Below the pieces are notes generated by a model that did no database searches, was not told the origin of the DNA, and saw only the letters and a list, made by a program, of their open reading frames with translations. Positions 33,374 to 42,607 of a stretch of 64,000 bases of DNA are shown in pieces. Origin of the DNA: CAVRUF01 sp963716005 (GTDB lineage Bacteria; Actinomycetota; Thermoleophilia; Gaiellales; Gaiellaceae); the NCBI GenBank assembly GCA_963716005.1, contig OY970285.1:1-64000 (forward strand). The letters run 5' to 3'. Position 1 is the stretch's first letter; each line of letters opens with the position of its first letter. A program made the translations under genes and the position numbers.

Positions 33374-34501
33374 GGTGCGTCGATCGTAGCAACGCCGATC
33401 AGGGCTGCCAGGCGCGCCAAGGCCCCTTCGAATGCGGTGCGAAGCGCGGCCGAGTCGCGCACTCCGGGCTCCGGATGGAAGGCGATCGCGCGCAGCGTGT
33501 CCGCGGGCCGGTCGGCCTTCAGGTCGGCGCGCCCGACGAGGCGCTCGCCGCGCAGGAACGGGAGCACGTAGTAGCCGTACCGCCGCTGATGCGCCGGCTT
33601 GTAGACCTCGATCATGTGGCGGAAGCCGAAGAGCCGCTCGGTGAACGCGCGATCCCAGATCAGGTTGTCGAACGGGGAGAGCAGGACTGCCGCGGTCGAG
33701 CGGCCCGGCTCCGCTCCCGGGACGACGTAGAGCGGCGTGCCGCCGTCATCCACCTCGTGTCGCTCGAGCTCGCCTTCCTCTACGAGCGCGTCGAGGTGAG
33801 GACGGATCCGTTTCGTCCCGCCCGTGAAGCGCCAGTGCTCGACGATGGCCGAGTCGGTGAGGCAGCCGCGCGCCCGCACGGCGCGAACGGCGAGCGAGCG
33901 CAGGTACGTCGCCTCGTCCGGCATCGGCGCCTCGAGCGCCTCGGCGCGGGAGCACGCGCTCGGGCAGGTCGTAGAGCCGCTCGAAGTTCCGGCGGCCGGC
34001 GACCGCGAGACGGCCGGAGGTCCACAGCGCCTCGAGCATCCGCTTCGCCGGCTTGTAGTTCCACATGCCGCCGCCGCCCTTCCCCTCGAACTCGCGGGAG
34101 GCCATCGGCCCGCGCTCGCCGATCTGGGCGAGGACGAGCTCGGCCAGCTTCGGGTCGCCGCCGATCACGTCGCCGTACCAGTGGTGCACCCGACGTCCGA
34201 CCATGCGCCGCTTGAGGAGCGGATAGTCGGCCACCGGCATGACGCACGCCTCGTGGCCCCAGAACTCGAAGAGCCGGCCCGCGGCGGTCAGATCCGAGAC
34301 GGTCGCGCGGGGATACGTGCCGACCCGCGCCCCGAGCACGATCCGGTGGCTGCGCTCGACCGCCGTGATCGAGTCGAGTTGCACGCACGAGAGCCGGCGG
34401 ACGACCGCCTCGACGTCATCCGCGGTTCCGCGTCGCGCCCGGCCCGCGAAGCCCTGCGCGGACACGGCGAGCGCCCGCGCCGCCGCGAGCGTCAGCGTCA
34501 C
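33310..34501 (-). CDS. YcaQ-like winged-helix DNA glycosylase family protein, one frameshift
   Basis: The N-terminal frame (MTLTLAAARALAVSAQGFAG) has the family blocks CVQLDSITAVERSHRIVLGA, LFEFWGHEACVMPVADYPL and GGGMWNYKPAKRMLEALW. The C-terminal frame has DEATYLRSLAVRAVRARGCL, LLSPFDNLIWDRAFTERLFG and HQRRYGYYVLPFLRGERLVG. Removing one base at about 33946 joins them as LPERVLPAEALEAPMPDE, 396 residues. The family includes E. coli YcaQ and Streptomyces AlkZ, glycosylases that unhook interstrand cross-links using a QxQ/QxD-type motif; here VQLDS is the matching segment. It overlaps the CBS gene by four bases. Confidence 0.85.
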
Positions 34502-35874
34502 GCGCGGGCGAGGTACTCGAGCAGATCCGCGCGGGTGAGCACGCCGACCGGCTTGCCCGACTCGGCCACGAGCACCGCGGGCGCCGTGCCGGACAGATCC
34601 GTGAACACCGTCTCGACCGACTCGTCGATCTCGACCGCGGGGAGCGGGGGCTCCATCGCGGCGGCGACGTCGTCGTTCAGCGCCTCGTGGTTTCCGAACA
34701 GCCGCTCGAGGAGGCCGCGCTCGCGCACCGAGCCGACCACGTCCGCGAGCGAGTCCACGGGCTCATGCCGCACGACGGGGATCTGCGAGATGCCGTACCG
34801 CTGCATCAGCTCGACCGCGGCGCCGACCTTCGCGTGCGACTCGACCACGACGAGGCCGGGCATCCCGTTCTTCTCGGCCTGCTTGAAGGCGAGCACCTGC
34901 TGGATCGTCGGCGAGACCGTGCCGCGCTCGAGGATGCCGTACTCGGCGAGCCAGTTGTCGTCGTAGAGCTTCGAGAGGTAGCCGCGGCCCGAGTCGGGGA
35001 TGAGCGTCGCGATCGTCGTGTCGGGGCCGAAGCGCTTGGCGACCTCGAGCATCGCCCACACGGCCGTGCCGCCGGAGCCGCCGACGAGGATGCCCTCCTC
35101 GCGGGCCAGTCGGCGGGCGGTCAGGAACGAGTCGGCGTCCGAGACGGTCACGTACTCGTCCACGAGCGACGGGTCGTAGGTGGTCGGCCAGAAGTCCTCG
35201 CCGATCCCCTCGACGAGGTAGGTGTGCACCGTCTCGGATGAGTAGATCGAGCCCTCGGGATCGGCGCCGACGACGTGCAGGTCGGGCTTCTGCTCCTTCA
35301 GGTACTTGGCCGTGCCGGAGATCGTTCCGCCCGTTCCGACCGAGAAGACGATCACGTCGAGGTCGCCGCCGGTCTGCTCCCACATCTCCGGGCCGGTGGT
35401 CGCGTAGTGCGCCTCGGGGTTCGCCTGGTTCGAGTACTGGTCGGGCTTGAACGCGCCGGGGATCTCCTCGGTCAAACGCGCCGAGACCGAGTAGTAGCTC
35501 TCGGGCGACTCGGGCGCGACCGCGGTCGGGCAGACGATCACCTCGGCGCCGTAGGCGCGCAGCAGGGCGATCTTCTCGCGCGCGACCTTGTCGGGCATGA
35601 CGAAGATGCAGTGGTAGCCGCGCAGCGCCGCCGCGATCGCCAGGCCGACGCCCGTGTTCCCGCTCGTCGGCTCGACGATGGTGCCGCCGGGCTTCAGCTT
35701 CCCCTCCTTCTCGGCCGCCTCGATCATCGCCAGGCCGATCCGGTCCTTGACAGACCCGCCGGGATTCATGAACTCGAGCTTCGCGAGAAGCAGCGGCTCG
35801 AGCTCGGCGCCCACCGACTGGAGGCGCACGAGCGGCGTGTTGCCGACGAGGTCGAGGATGGTCGGGTACTCCAT
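34498..35874 (-). CDS. Cystathionine beta-synthase with C-terminal CBS domains
   Basis: 458 residues from the ATG at 35874 (MEYPTILDLVGNTPLVRLQS). PLP lysine in NPGGSVKDRIG, phosphate loop TSGNTGVG, SVGTGGTISGTAKYL, and the family tag VEGIGEDFWPTTYD, which separates cystathionine beta-synthases from plain cysteine synthases. Residues about 335-458 form a pair of CBS modules (LMQRYGISQIPVVRHEPVD, PVGVLTRADLLEYLA), a regulatory region. It condenses serine and homocysteine. First gene of the CBS / YcaQ-like / cystathionine-lyase operon. Confidence 0.92.
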   Translation of the reverse strand: MEYPTILDLVGNTPLVRLQSVGAELEPLLLAKLEFMNPGGSVKDRIGLAMIEAAEKEGKLKPGGTIVEPTSGNTGVGLAIAAALRGYHCIFVMPDKVAREKIALLRAYGAEVIVCPTAVAPESPESYYSVSARLTEEIPGAFKPDQYSNQANPEAHYATTGPEMWEQTGGDLDVIVFSVGTGGTISGTAKYLKEQKPDLHVVGADPEGSIYSSETVHTYLVEGIGEDFWPTTYDPSLVDEYVTVSDADSFLTARRLAREEGILVGGSGGTAVWAMLEVAKRFGPDTTIATLIPDSGRGYLSKLYDDNWLAEYGILERGTVSPTIQQVLAFKQAEKNGMPGLVVVESHAKVGAAVELMQRYGISQIPVVRHEPVDSLADVVGSVRERGLLERLFGNHEALNDDVAAAMEPPLPAVEIDESVETVFTDLSGTAPAVLVAESGKPVGVLTRADLLEYLARA

Positions 35875-35999
35875 CGGCCGAAGCGTAGTCGCGGCTCCGC
35901 CGCCGTGCCATCGCATCGACCGGTCATTTCAGACGGACGCCCGAGCTAGGCTCGGACGTCCTGAGGTCGGCATCGCAAGCGACGCCTCACGCTCGCGGC

Positions 36000-37541
36000 T
36001 CAGTGGCGGAAGTGTCGCCGCCCGGTGAGCACCATCGCGGCGCCGGCGGCCTCGACCGCTTCCGTCACCTCGTCGTCGCGCTTCGAGCCGCCCGGCTGGA
36101 TGATCCCGGCGATCCCGGCGTCGAGCGCGAGCTGCGGCCCGTCCGGGAACGGGAAGAACGCGTCCGAGGCGAGCGCGGAACCCATCGGGTCGTGGCCGTG
36201 CTCACGAGCCTTGTCGAGCGCGATCTTCGTGGCGTCGACGCGGCTCGGCTGACCGGTTCCGATCCCGATCGTCTGGAGTCCCTTGGCGAGCACGATCGCG
36301 TTCGACGACACGTGCTTGGCCACGCGCCAGGCGAAGAGCAGGTCGCCCCACATCGGCTCGTCGGGGACGTTGACCGTCGGGACTTCCATCGCGTCGCGGT
36401 CGTCGGTCTCACCGTCGGTGTCCTGGACGAGCATTCCGCCGAGCACGCGCTTGTAGTGACGCTCTCCCGGGGTCGCGCCGCGGCGCTCCCGGTCCTGGAG
36501 GATCCGCGTCGCCTCCTTGCGCTCGAGGATCTGGACCGCCTCCTCCGTGTAGTCGGGCGCGATCAGCACCTCGACGAACTGCTCGGCGAGCTTCTCGGCC
36601 AGGCCCGCCTCGACCCGGCGGTTCACGGCGACGACGCCGCCGTACGCGGAGACGGGATCGCAGGCGAGCGCCTTCTCGTAGGCCTCCTCCGCCTCGGTCG
36701 CGAGCGCGACGCCGCACGGGTTCGCGTGCTTCACGATCACGCAGGCCGGGACGGTGAACTCGCCCAGCAGGCCGCGGGCCGCGTCGAGGTCGTTCAGGTT
36801 GTTGAAGGAGACCTGCCGGCCGCCGAGCTGGTCGACGCGGGAGAGCAGATGCCGCCGCGCGCCGGCCTCGGCGTAGTAGGACGCGCGCTGGTGCGGGTTC
36901 TCCCCGTACGGGAGGTCGACGACGCGGTCGAGCGAGACGATCAGCCGGTCGGGGAACGTCTCGCGGTCGGAGAACCACTGCGCGATCGACGCCTCGTACG
37001 ACGCCGTGTGCGCGAACGCCTCGGCCGCGAGCGCGCGGCGGGCGGCCATCCCGATGTCGCCGCGCTCCTTCAGCTCGGCCACGATCGAGCCGTAGCGGTC
37101 GATCGAGCAGACCGGGACGACGTGGATGAAGTTCTTCGCCGCCGCGCGGAGCATCGACGGGCCGCCGACGTCGATCATCTCGACGGCCTCCTCCTCGCGA
37201 ACGTCCTTGCGCGCCGCGACCTGCTGGAACGGATAGAGGTTCACGCAGACGAGGTCGAACGGGTCGATCGCGTGCTCCTCGAGCGCGGCGATGTCGTCCT
37301 CGCGGTCGCGCCGGGCGAGGATCGCGGCGTGGATCTTCGGGTGGAGCGTCTTCACGCGGCCGCCGAGGAGCTCCGGGATCTCGGTCAGGTCGTCGACGCG
37401 GGTGACGGGCAGGCCGAGCTCCTTGACGAAGGTCGCGGTGCCGCCGCTCGCCACCAGCTCGATCCCGAGCTCGTGCAACTCGCGGGCGAAGACATCGAGC
37501 CCCGTCTTGTCGAACACGGAGAGAAGGGCGCGTTCAAGCAC
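36000..37541 (-). CDS. purH: Bifunctional AICAR formyltransferase / IMP cyclohydrolase PurH
   Basis: 513 residues. The N-terminal IMP cyclohydrolase (MGS-like) domain is about 1-190: ALLSVFDKTGLDVFARELHE, GIELVASGGTATFVKELG, LCVNLYPFQQV. The AICAR transformylase domain follows: RYGENPHQRASYY, FNNLNDLDAARGLL, VKHANPCGVALA with the catalytic Lys-His, and AFFPFPDGPQLALDAGI. It performs the last two steps to IMP. Its ATG lies 8 bp before the end of purN. Confidence 0.97.
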   Translation of the reverse strand: MLERALLSVFDKTGLDVFARELHELGIELVASGGTATFVKELGLPVTRVDDLTEIPELLGGRVKTLHPKIHAAILARRDREDDIAALEEHAIDPFDLVCVNLYPFQQVAARKDVREEEAVEMIDVGGPSMLRAAAKNFIHVVPVCSIDRYGSIVAELKERGDIGMAARRALAAEAFAHTASYEASIAQWFSDRETFPDRLIVSLDRVVDLPYGENPHQRASYYAEAGARRHLLSRVDQLGGRQVSFNNLNDLDAARGLLGEFTVPACVIVKHANPCGVALATEAEEAYEKALACDPVSAYGGVVAVNRRVEAGLAEKLAEQFVEVLIAPDYTEEAVQILERKEATRILQDRERRGATPGERHYKRVLGGMLVQDTDGETDDRDAMEVPTVNVPDEPMWGDLLFAWRVAKHVSSNAIVLAKGLQTIGIGTGQPSRVDATKIALDKAREHGHDPMGSALASDAFFPFPDGPQLALDAGIAGIIQPGGSKRDDEVTEAVEAAGAAMVLTGRRHFRH

Positions 37542-38097
37542 TGCGAGGAGAGCGTAGTTCGCCTGCCAGATAGAGGCGAGCGGCCTCGGGGAGGAGGCGG
37601 TGCTCGACCTCGTGCATGCGCGCGTGGAGCGTCTCCGCCGTGTCGTCCGGCTCGATCGCGACCGGCTCCTGGAGGATCACCGGACCGGTGTCGATCCCTT
37701 CGTCCACGAAGTGCACGGTGACGCCGGTCTCTGGGATCCCGGCCACGAGCGCGTCCTCGAGCGGGCGCAGGCCGGGGAAGGCGGGGAGGAGCGACGGGTG
37801 GACGTTGATGACCGCGTCGAAGCGATCGAGGAATCCGGACGTGAGCAGGTGCATGTACCCGGCGCAGACGATGAGGGTCGCGCCGTGGGAGGCGAGCCAG
37901 TCCGCCATCGCGATATCGCGGGCCGCGCGGTCGCCGTAATCCTCGAGCGCGAACACGGCGGTGGCGGCGCCCCCGCTCGCGCCGCGTTCGAGCGCCCGGG
38001 CGCCGGGAACGTTCGACGCGACCGCCGTCACCGGCAGCCCGGCGTCGATGAGCGCCTGGAGGTTCGTTCCCTCCCCGGAGACGAGAACGCCGATCAC
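37534..38097 (-). CDS. purN: Phosphoribosylglycinamide formyltransferase PurN
   Basis: 187 residues from the GTG at 38097 (MIGVLVSGEGTNLQALIDAG), the family start; a TTG at 38145 would add 16 unconserved residues and collide with a divergent small gene. VCAGYMHLLTSGFLDRFDAV is followed by INVHPSLLPAFPG, with catalytic Asn and His, and VHFVDEGIDTGPVI with the catalytic Asp. It formylates GAR from 10-formyl-THF. It overlaps purH by 8 bp, hence one transcript. Confidence 0.93.
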   Translation of the reverse strand: MIGVLVSGEGTNLQALIDAGLPVTAVASNVPGARALERGASGGAATAVFALEDYGDRAARDIAMADWLASHGATLIVCAGYMHLLTSGFLDRFDAVINVHPSLLPAFPGLRPLEDALVAGIPETGVTVHFVDEGIDTGPVILQEPVAIEPDDTAETLHARMHEVEHRLLPEAARLYLAGELRSPRSA

Positions 38098-38144
38098 CGG
38101 CGCGCCCGTGTGCGAGTATGGGTGTCTATCGCTTGGAGGCAGCA

Positions 38145-38315
38145 ATGCAGGTAGTACCGATCACCGAAGCGCCGATCGTGCGTGTCGAGATCAAGAGCAA
38201 GCTCGGTCTGGACGGACCGAAGCCGACCGCGCCGCACCGGCGCGCCAAGCATGTTCCGGACGTGGGCGCGGTTCCGGCAGCCGCTTCGCGCGCCCGCCGC
38301 CGCCGCAATCACTGA
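38145..38315 (+). CDS. Small basic protein between purN and purM
   Basis: 56 residues (MQVVPITEAPIVRVEIKSKL). The ATG at 38145 has an excellent GGAGG six bases upstream. Codon third positions are mostly G/C as in real genes. The protein is very basic, ending ASRARRRRNH, with Lys/Arg/Pro-rich middle (GPKPTAPHRRAKHVP), suggesting RNA, DNA or ribosome binding. It is divergent from purN and convergent with purM, with an 8-bp gap. Unknown family. Confidence 0.5.
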   Translation: MQVVPITEAPIVRVEIKSKLGLDGPKPTAPHRRAKHVPDVGAVPAAASRARRRRNH

Positions 38316-38323
38316 CCGTCTCG

Positions 38324-39276
38324 TCATCGGCCGGCGAAGACGACGCCGTCGAGCCCGGACTCGACTCGGCCGATGACGGCGAGTCCGGAGGCCTCGGCGT
38401 CGTCGGCGGGGACGACTGCGCAGTAGCCGATCCCCAGGTTGAACACGCGGCGCTGCTCGTCCTCGGCCACGCCCTGGTCGTCGAGCCACCGGAACACCTC
38501 GGGCCGTTCCCACGCAGCGGGGTCGATTCGGGCGCCGAGGCCGTCGGGCAGCACACGCGCGAGGTTCCCCGGGATGCCGCCGCCCGTGATGTGCGCGAGC
38601 GCGCGCACGTCGGCCGCGGCACGCAGCCGGCGAACCGGCTCGAGATAGAGCGCGGTCGGCTCGAGCAGGAGATCTGCATCGAAGTCGCCGTCGCCGATGA
38701 GCCGTCGCACGAGCGAGAACCCGTTCGCGTGCAACCCGGACGACGGGAACCCGAGCACGACGTCACCCTCCGCAACGCGCGTCCCATCCACGAGCCGGTC
38801 GCGCGTAACGAGCCCGACGCAGGTCCCGGCGAAGTCGAGCTCCCCGGGCTGGTAGACGCCCGGCATCTCTGCCGTCTCGCCGCCGAGCAGGGCGCACCCG
38901 GCCTCGCGGCAGACGTCGGCGGCGCCCTCCACCAAGCGCCGCGACGTCGTCGAGACTCAGCTGCGTCGGACGCGACGTAGTCGAGGAAGAAGAGCGGATC
39001 CGCCCCGGTCGTGAGCACGTCGTTCATGCAATGCGCCGCCAGGTCACGCCCGGCATCGCGCAGCCGCCCGGCCTTGCGCGCCAGCACGAGCTTCGTTCCG
39101 ACGCCGTCGGTCGAGGCCGCCAGCAGCCTGTCGTCGTCGAGCGCGAAGAGCCCCGCGAACCCGCCCAGGCCGGTCGCCACGCCGGGCGTTCGCGTCGACT
39201 CCGCCGCGGCGCGCAGCCGCTCGACCACGGCGTCGGCCGCGGCGAGCGAGACGCCCGAGTCCTCGTAGCTCGCCAC
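38324..39276 (-). CDS. purM: Phosphoribosylformylglycinamidine cyclo-ligase PurM, two frameshifts
   Basis: The N-terminal frame reads from about the GTG at 39276 (ASYEDSGVSLAAADAVVERL) through LFALDDDRLLAASTDGVGTK and AAHCMNDVLTTGADPLFFLD. The C-terminal frame carries CALLGGETAEMPGVYQPGEL, GFPSSGLHANGFSLVRRLI and AHITGGGIPGNLARVLPDG. Removing one base at about 38961 and one at about 38934 links them through SDALSLDDVAALVEGAADV, the normal PurM sequence, for about 316 residues. A second start further upstream cannot be excluded. It makes AIR from FGAM. Confidence 0.9.
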
Positions 39277-39335
39277 CGGGTCGGCATCGTAGCCCGCCGG
39301 GAGGAAAGGCCCGCGCGGGCGCGAACCCCGCCGAC

Positions 39336-39578
39336 ATGTCAACTCCGCCTCAGCCTCCTCCGCATCAGCAGCCGTACTACGGCTCCGGCGCTCCGCCCAT
39401 CCCGTCGGTGAATCCCGAGCTGATCGTCTATCTGCTCGCGCTCATCGCCGTGGGGCTCGTTGTGATCATCGACGACAAGACGCTCGTCGCCGCCAACTGG
39501 GTGAGCTTCGCCGGCATCGCGACCGCCGCGTACCTGATCTCGCGCGGCCTCGCGAAGATGCGCAACGTCAGCGAATAG
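39336..39578 (+). CDS. Small hypothetical membrane protein
   Basis: 80 residues: a proline-rich N-terminus (MSTPPQPPPHQQPYYGSGAP), then two membrane spans at about 30-45 (LIVYLLALIAVGLVVII) and 53-70 (NWVSFAGIATAAYLIS), and a short basic end. It is divergent from purM and upstream of the aminotransferase in the same direction. No recognised family. Confidence 0.65.
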   Translation: MSTPPQPPPHQQPYYGSGAPPIPSVNPELIVYLLALIAVGLVVIIDDKTLVAANWVSFAGIATAAYLISRGLAKMRNVSE

Positions 39579-39594
39579 CGCTCTCCGCCCTGGC

Positions 39595-40971
39595 ATGATG
39601 CGCGGCATGGCCGTCGCATCCGATCGTCTGTGGCGCCACTTCACGCCGGCCGGCGCGGCGGCGAACCCGATCGTCATCGAGCGCGGCGAAGGCTGCTACA
39701 TCTGGGATTCCGAGGGGAACCGCTACCTCGACGCGCTCGCCGCGCTCTACTGCGTGAACATCGGCTACGGGCCGTGGCCCGAGATCGCCGAGGCCGCGCG
39801 CGCCCAGCTCGAGCGGCTCCCGTTCTTCACGAACTGGGTGGGCTTCGCGACGCAGCCGTCGCTCGATCTCGCCGACAAGCTGGCCGAGCTCGTCCCCATC
39901 GACGTCGGGCGCGTCTTCTTCTGCTCGGGCGGCTCCGAGGCGGTCGAGTCGGCCCTGAAGGTCGCGCGCCAGTACCACCGGCTGCGCGGCGAGCCGACGC
40001 GCTTCAAGTACATCACCCGCCGCAGCGCGTACCACGGCACCACGATGGGCGCGATCTCGATCAACGGGAGCCCGGCGCTTCGCTCGCAGTTCGAGCCACT
40101 GCTCCCCGGCTGCCTCCGTGCGCCGATGCCGTACCGCTACCGCTGCCCGTACTGCGCGGAGAACTCCGCCTGCACGCTCCAGTGCGCGGACGAGATCGAC
40201 GACATCATCCGCAACGAGGACGCGTCCACCGTGGCCGCGGTCATTCTCGAGCCCGTCCAGAACTCGGCCGGCTCGATCGTCCCGCCCGAGGGCTACTTCG
40301 ACCGCGTCCGCGAGATCTGCGACGAGCATGGCGTCCTGCTCGTGGCCGACGAGGTCATCTGCGGCTTCGGCCGCGTCGGCGACTGGTTCGGCTCGACGCG
40401 CTACGGGATCAAGCCGGACATGATGACCCTGGCCAAAGGGCTGACCTCGGCCTACGCGGCGCTCGGAGCCCTGGTCGCGAGCGAGAAGGTGATCGAGCCG
40501 TTCTTCGCCGATCCCGGCTCGATGTTCATCCACGGGATCACATTCGGCGGCCACCCGGTCGCGTGCGCGATCGCCCTCACGAACCTCGAGATCATGGAGC
40601 GCGAGGACATGATCGGCCACGTCCAGCGGATGACGCCCGAGTACCGCACCGTCTTCGACAAGCTCGGCGAGGAGCATCCGCTGGTCGGCGACGTGCGCGG
40701 CGACGGCGCCTTCTACTCCTTCGAGCTCGTGAAGGACAAGGAGACGAAGGCGACGTTCACGCCGGCCGAGCGCGACGTGCTGATCAAGCAGTTCTTCGTC
40801 CCGCGCGCCCGGGAGCTCGGCGTCTACATGCGGGTCGACGACCGGGCCGAGACGGCCGCGCAGTTCTCCCCGCCGCTCGTCGCGGGCCGCGCGGAGCTCG
40901 ACGAGTTCATGGGCGTGTTCCGGCAAGTCCTCGACGAGGCGTACGACCGCTTCGTCCTGAATCCGTCGTGA
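39595..40971 (+). CDS. Class III (omega) aminotransferase
   Basis: 458 residues from ATG 39595 (an ATG at 39607 is equally possible). RGEGCYIWDSEGNRYLDALA, FFCSGGSEAVESALKVARQY, YHGTTMGAISINGSP, the PLP aspartate in LLVADEVICGFGRVGDWFGS and the PLP lysine in MMTLAKGLTSAYAALGA are all present. A cysteine-rich insert, YRCPYCAENSACTLQC, is typical of putrescine/beta-alanine-pyruvate type enzymes in this group. The overlap with an aldehyde dehydrogenase gene indicates amine to aldehyde to acid catabolism. Confidence 0.93.
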   Translation: MMRGMAVASDRLWRHFTPAGAAANPIVIERGEGCYIWDSEGNRYLDALAALYCVNIGYGPWPEIAEAARAQLERLPFFTNWVGFATQPSLDLADKLAELVPIDVGRVFFCSGGSEAVESALKVARQYHRLRGEPTRFKYITRRSAYHGTTMGAISINGSPALRSQFEPLLPGCLRAPMPYRYRCPYCAENSACTLQCADEIDDIIRNEDASTVAAVILEPVQNSAGSIVPPEGYFDRVREICDEHGVLLVADEVICGFGRVGDWFGSTRYGIKPDMMTLAKGLTSAYAALGALVASEKVIEPFFADPGSMFIHGITFGGHPVACAIALTNLEIMEREDMIGHVQRMTPEYRTVFDKLGEEHPLVGDVRGDGAFYSFELVKDKETKATFTPAERDVLIKQFFVPRARELGVYMRVDDRAETAAQFSPPLVAGRAELDEFMGVFRQVLDEAYDRFVLNPS

Positions 40972-42416
40972 CGCGCACGCTCCAGAACTTCGTCGCGGGC
41001 GACTGGGTCGACGCGACCGGGGACGACGCGCGCACGGTCGTCTCCCCGGTGACGGGCGAGACGCTCGCCGAGGCGCCGAACGCGAGTCCGGAGGATGTTC
41101 GGCGTGCGACGCACGCCGCGGCCGATGCGCAGCCCGCCTGGGCCGCGCTCTCGGTGTTCGACCGCGCCGAGGTGATGCACAAGATCGGCGACCTCCTCGA
41201 GGAGCGAAAGGAAGACCTGGCCCGCTCGCTGACGCTGGAGAACGGCAAGCCGTACAAGGCCGAGGCGCTCGACGACATTCACGAGATGGCCGACAACTTC
41301 CGCTCGTCCGCCGAGGACGCGAAGCGGCTCGAGTCGTCGGTCATCCCGACCCAGGACGCGGCCAAGCGGATGTTCACGATCCGCGTGCCGAACGGCGTCT
41401 ACGCGGCGATCACGCCGTGGAACTTCCCGGGGATGATCCCGGCCGAGCTCGTCGCGCCGGGGATCGCGGTCGGGAATACGTTCGTCGTGAAGCCGTCCGA
41501 ATGGACGCCGATCGCGATGGCCGACTTCATGCAGACGATGGCCGACGCGGGGCTCCCCGACGGGGTCGTGAACGTGATCTACGGCGGCGGCGACGTAGGC
41601 GAGTGGCTCGTGACCGACGACCGCGTGAACGCGATCGCGTTCGTCGGCTCACACACGACCGCGGAGAAGATCGTCCGCGCTGCTGGGTTGAAGCGGACGC
41701 TCATGGAGGCGTCGGGAAACGGGCCCGTGGTCGTGTGCGCGGACGCGGATCTCGAGCTCGCCGCGAAGGGCGCCGTCTACGGCGCGTTCTACTGCGCCGG
41801 CCAGGTTTGCGCCGCGACCGAGCGCGTGCTCGTCGACAGCTCGGTGTACGAGGAGTTCCAGGCGGCGGTCGTGCGCGAGGCGGAGGGCTGGATCCTCGGC
41901 GATCCGTTCGACGACGCGACGCTCGTGGGGCCGATGCAGAACGAGCCGACCGCGCAGAAGATGGACGCGCATGTCGAGGATGCGGTGGCGAAAGGTGCCG
42001 AGGTGGTTGTGGGCGGTGCGCGGGATTCCGGTCGGCCGACGGAGCTCTACTACCAGCCGACGGTGCTCGCGAACGTCGGCCGCGACACGCTGGCGAACCG
42101 CGACGAGACCTTCGGGCCGATCGTGCCGCTCATCTCCGTGGACGGCGACGACGATGCGCTCGCGGTCTCGAACGAGTCGCACCTCGGGCTCCAGGCTGCG
42201 GTGTACACGCGCGACCTCGCGCGGGCGTTCCGCTACGCGAACGAGCTGCGGGTCGGAAGCGTGGTCGTGAACGACTCGACCATGTACTGGGAGACGCTGC
42301 AGCCGTTCGGCGGTGCGGCCGGTACCAAGACGGGCTGGGGCCGAGTCGGCGGCAGGCATGCGCTCGAGGACATGACCGACCTGCGGACGATCATCCTGGA
42401 CGTCGGCGGCTCGTAG
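40968..42416 (+). CDS. NAD(P)-dependent aldehyde dehydrogenase
   Basis: 482 residues from a GTG that overlaps the aminotransferase stop (MTRTLQNFVAGDWVDATGDD). ITPWNFPGMIPAELVAPGIA, the cofactor loop FVGSHTTAEKI, the Glu of MEASGNGPVVV and the catalytic Cys of GAFYCAGQVCAATERV are present. The Cys context and SHTTAEK variant resemble succinate-semialdehyde and related dehydrogenases. It likely oxidises the semialdehyde from the partner aminotransferase (e.g. of GABA, beta-alanine or a polyamine); the substrate is inferred. Confidence 0.93.
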   Translation: MTRTLQNFVAGDWVDATGDDARTVVSPVTGETLAEAPNASPEDVRRATHAAADAQPAWAALSVFDRAEVMHKIGDLLEERKEDLARSLTLENGKPYKAEALDDIHEMADNFRSSAEDAKRLESSVIPTQDAAKRMFTIRVPNGVYAAITPWNFPGMIPAELVAPGIAVGNTFVVKPSEWTPIAMADFMQTMADAGLPDGVVNVIYGGGDVGEWLVTDDRVNAIAFVGSHTTAEKIVRAAGLKRTLMEASGNGPVVVCADADLELAAKGAVYGAFYCAGQVCAATERVLVDSSVYEEFQAAVVREAEGWILGDPFDDATLVGPMQNEPTAQKMDAHVEDAVAKGAEVVVGGARDSGRPTELYYQPTVLANVGRDTLANRDETFGPIVPLISVDGDDDALAVSNESHLGLQAAVYTRDLARAFRYANELRVGSVVVNDSTMYWETLQPFGGAAGTKTGWGRVGGRHALEDMTDLRTIILDVGGS

Positions 42417-42607
42417 GCCCGGCGCGCGGCGGCGGCGGGCTGTTCATTACTCGGCACGAACCCGGCGCGATTCCGCGCCAGACACGCGCGCATTTCCCGG
42501 GTAGCGTGACCAGCGGGTCCGAGGGTGGTCACCCCCCACCCAGGGCGGGGTCGTCGCGCGCGAGCGCGAGTAACCAGCTGCGATCTCGGAACGCGCGAGA
42601 CGATCGG

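Noticed and set aside
39630..40967. Upstream extension of the aldehyde dehydrogenase frame
   Set aside because: It overlaps the aminotransferase in another frame and has Arg-rich shadow composition; the GTG at 40968 begins the family sequence.
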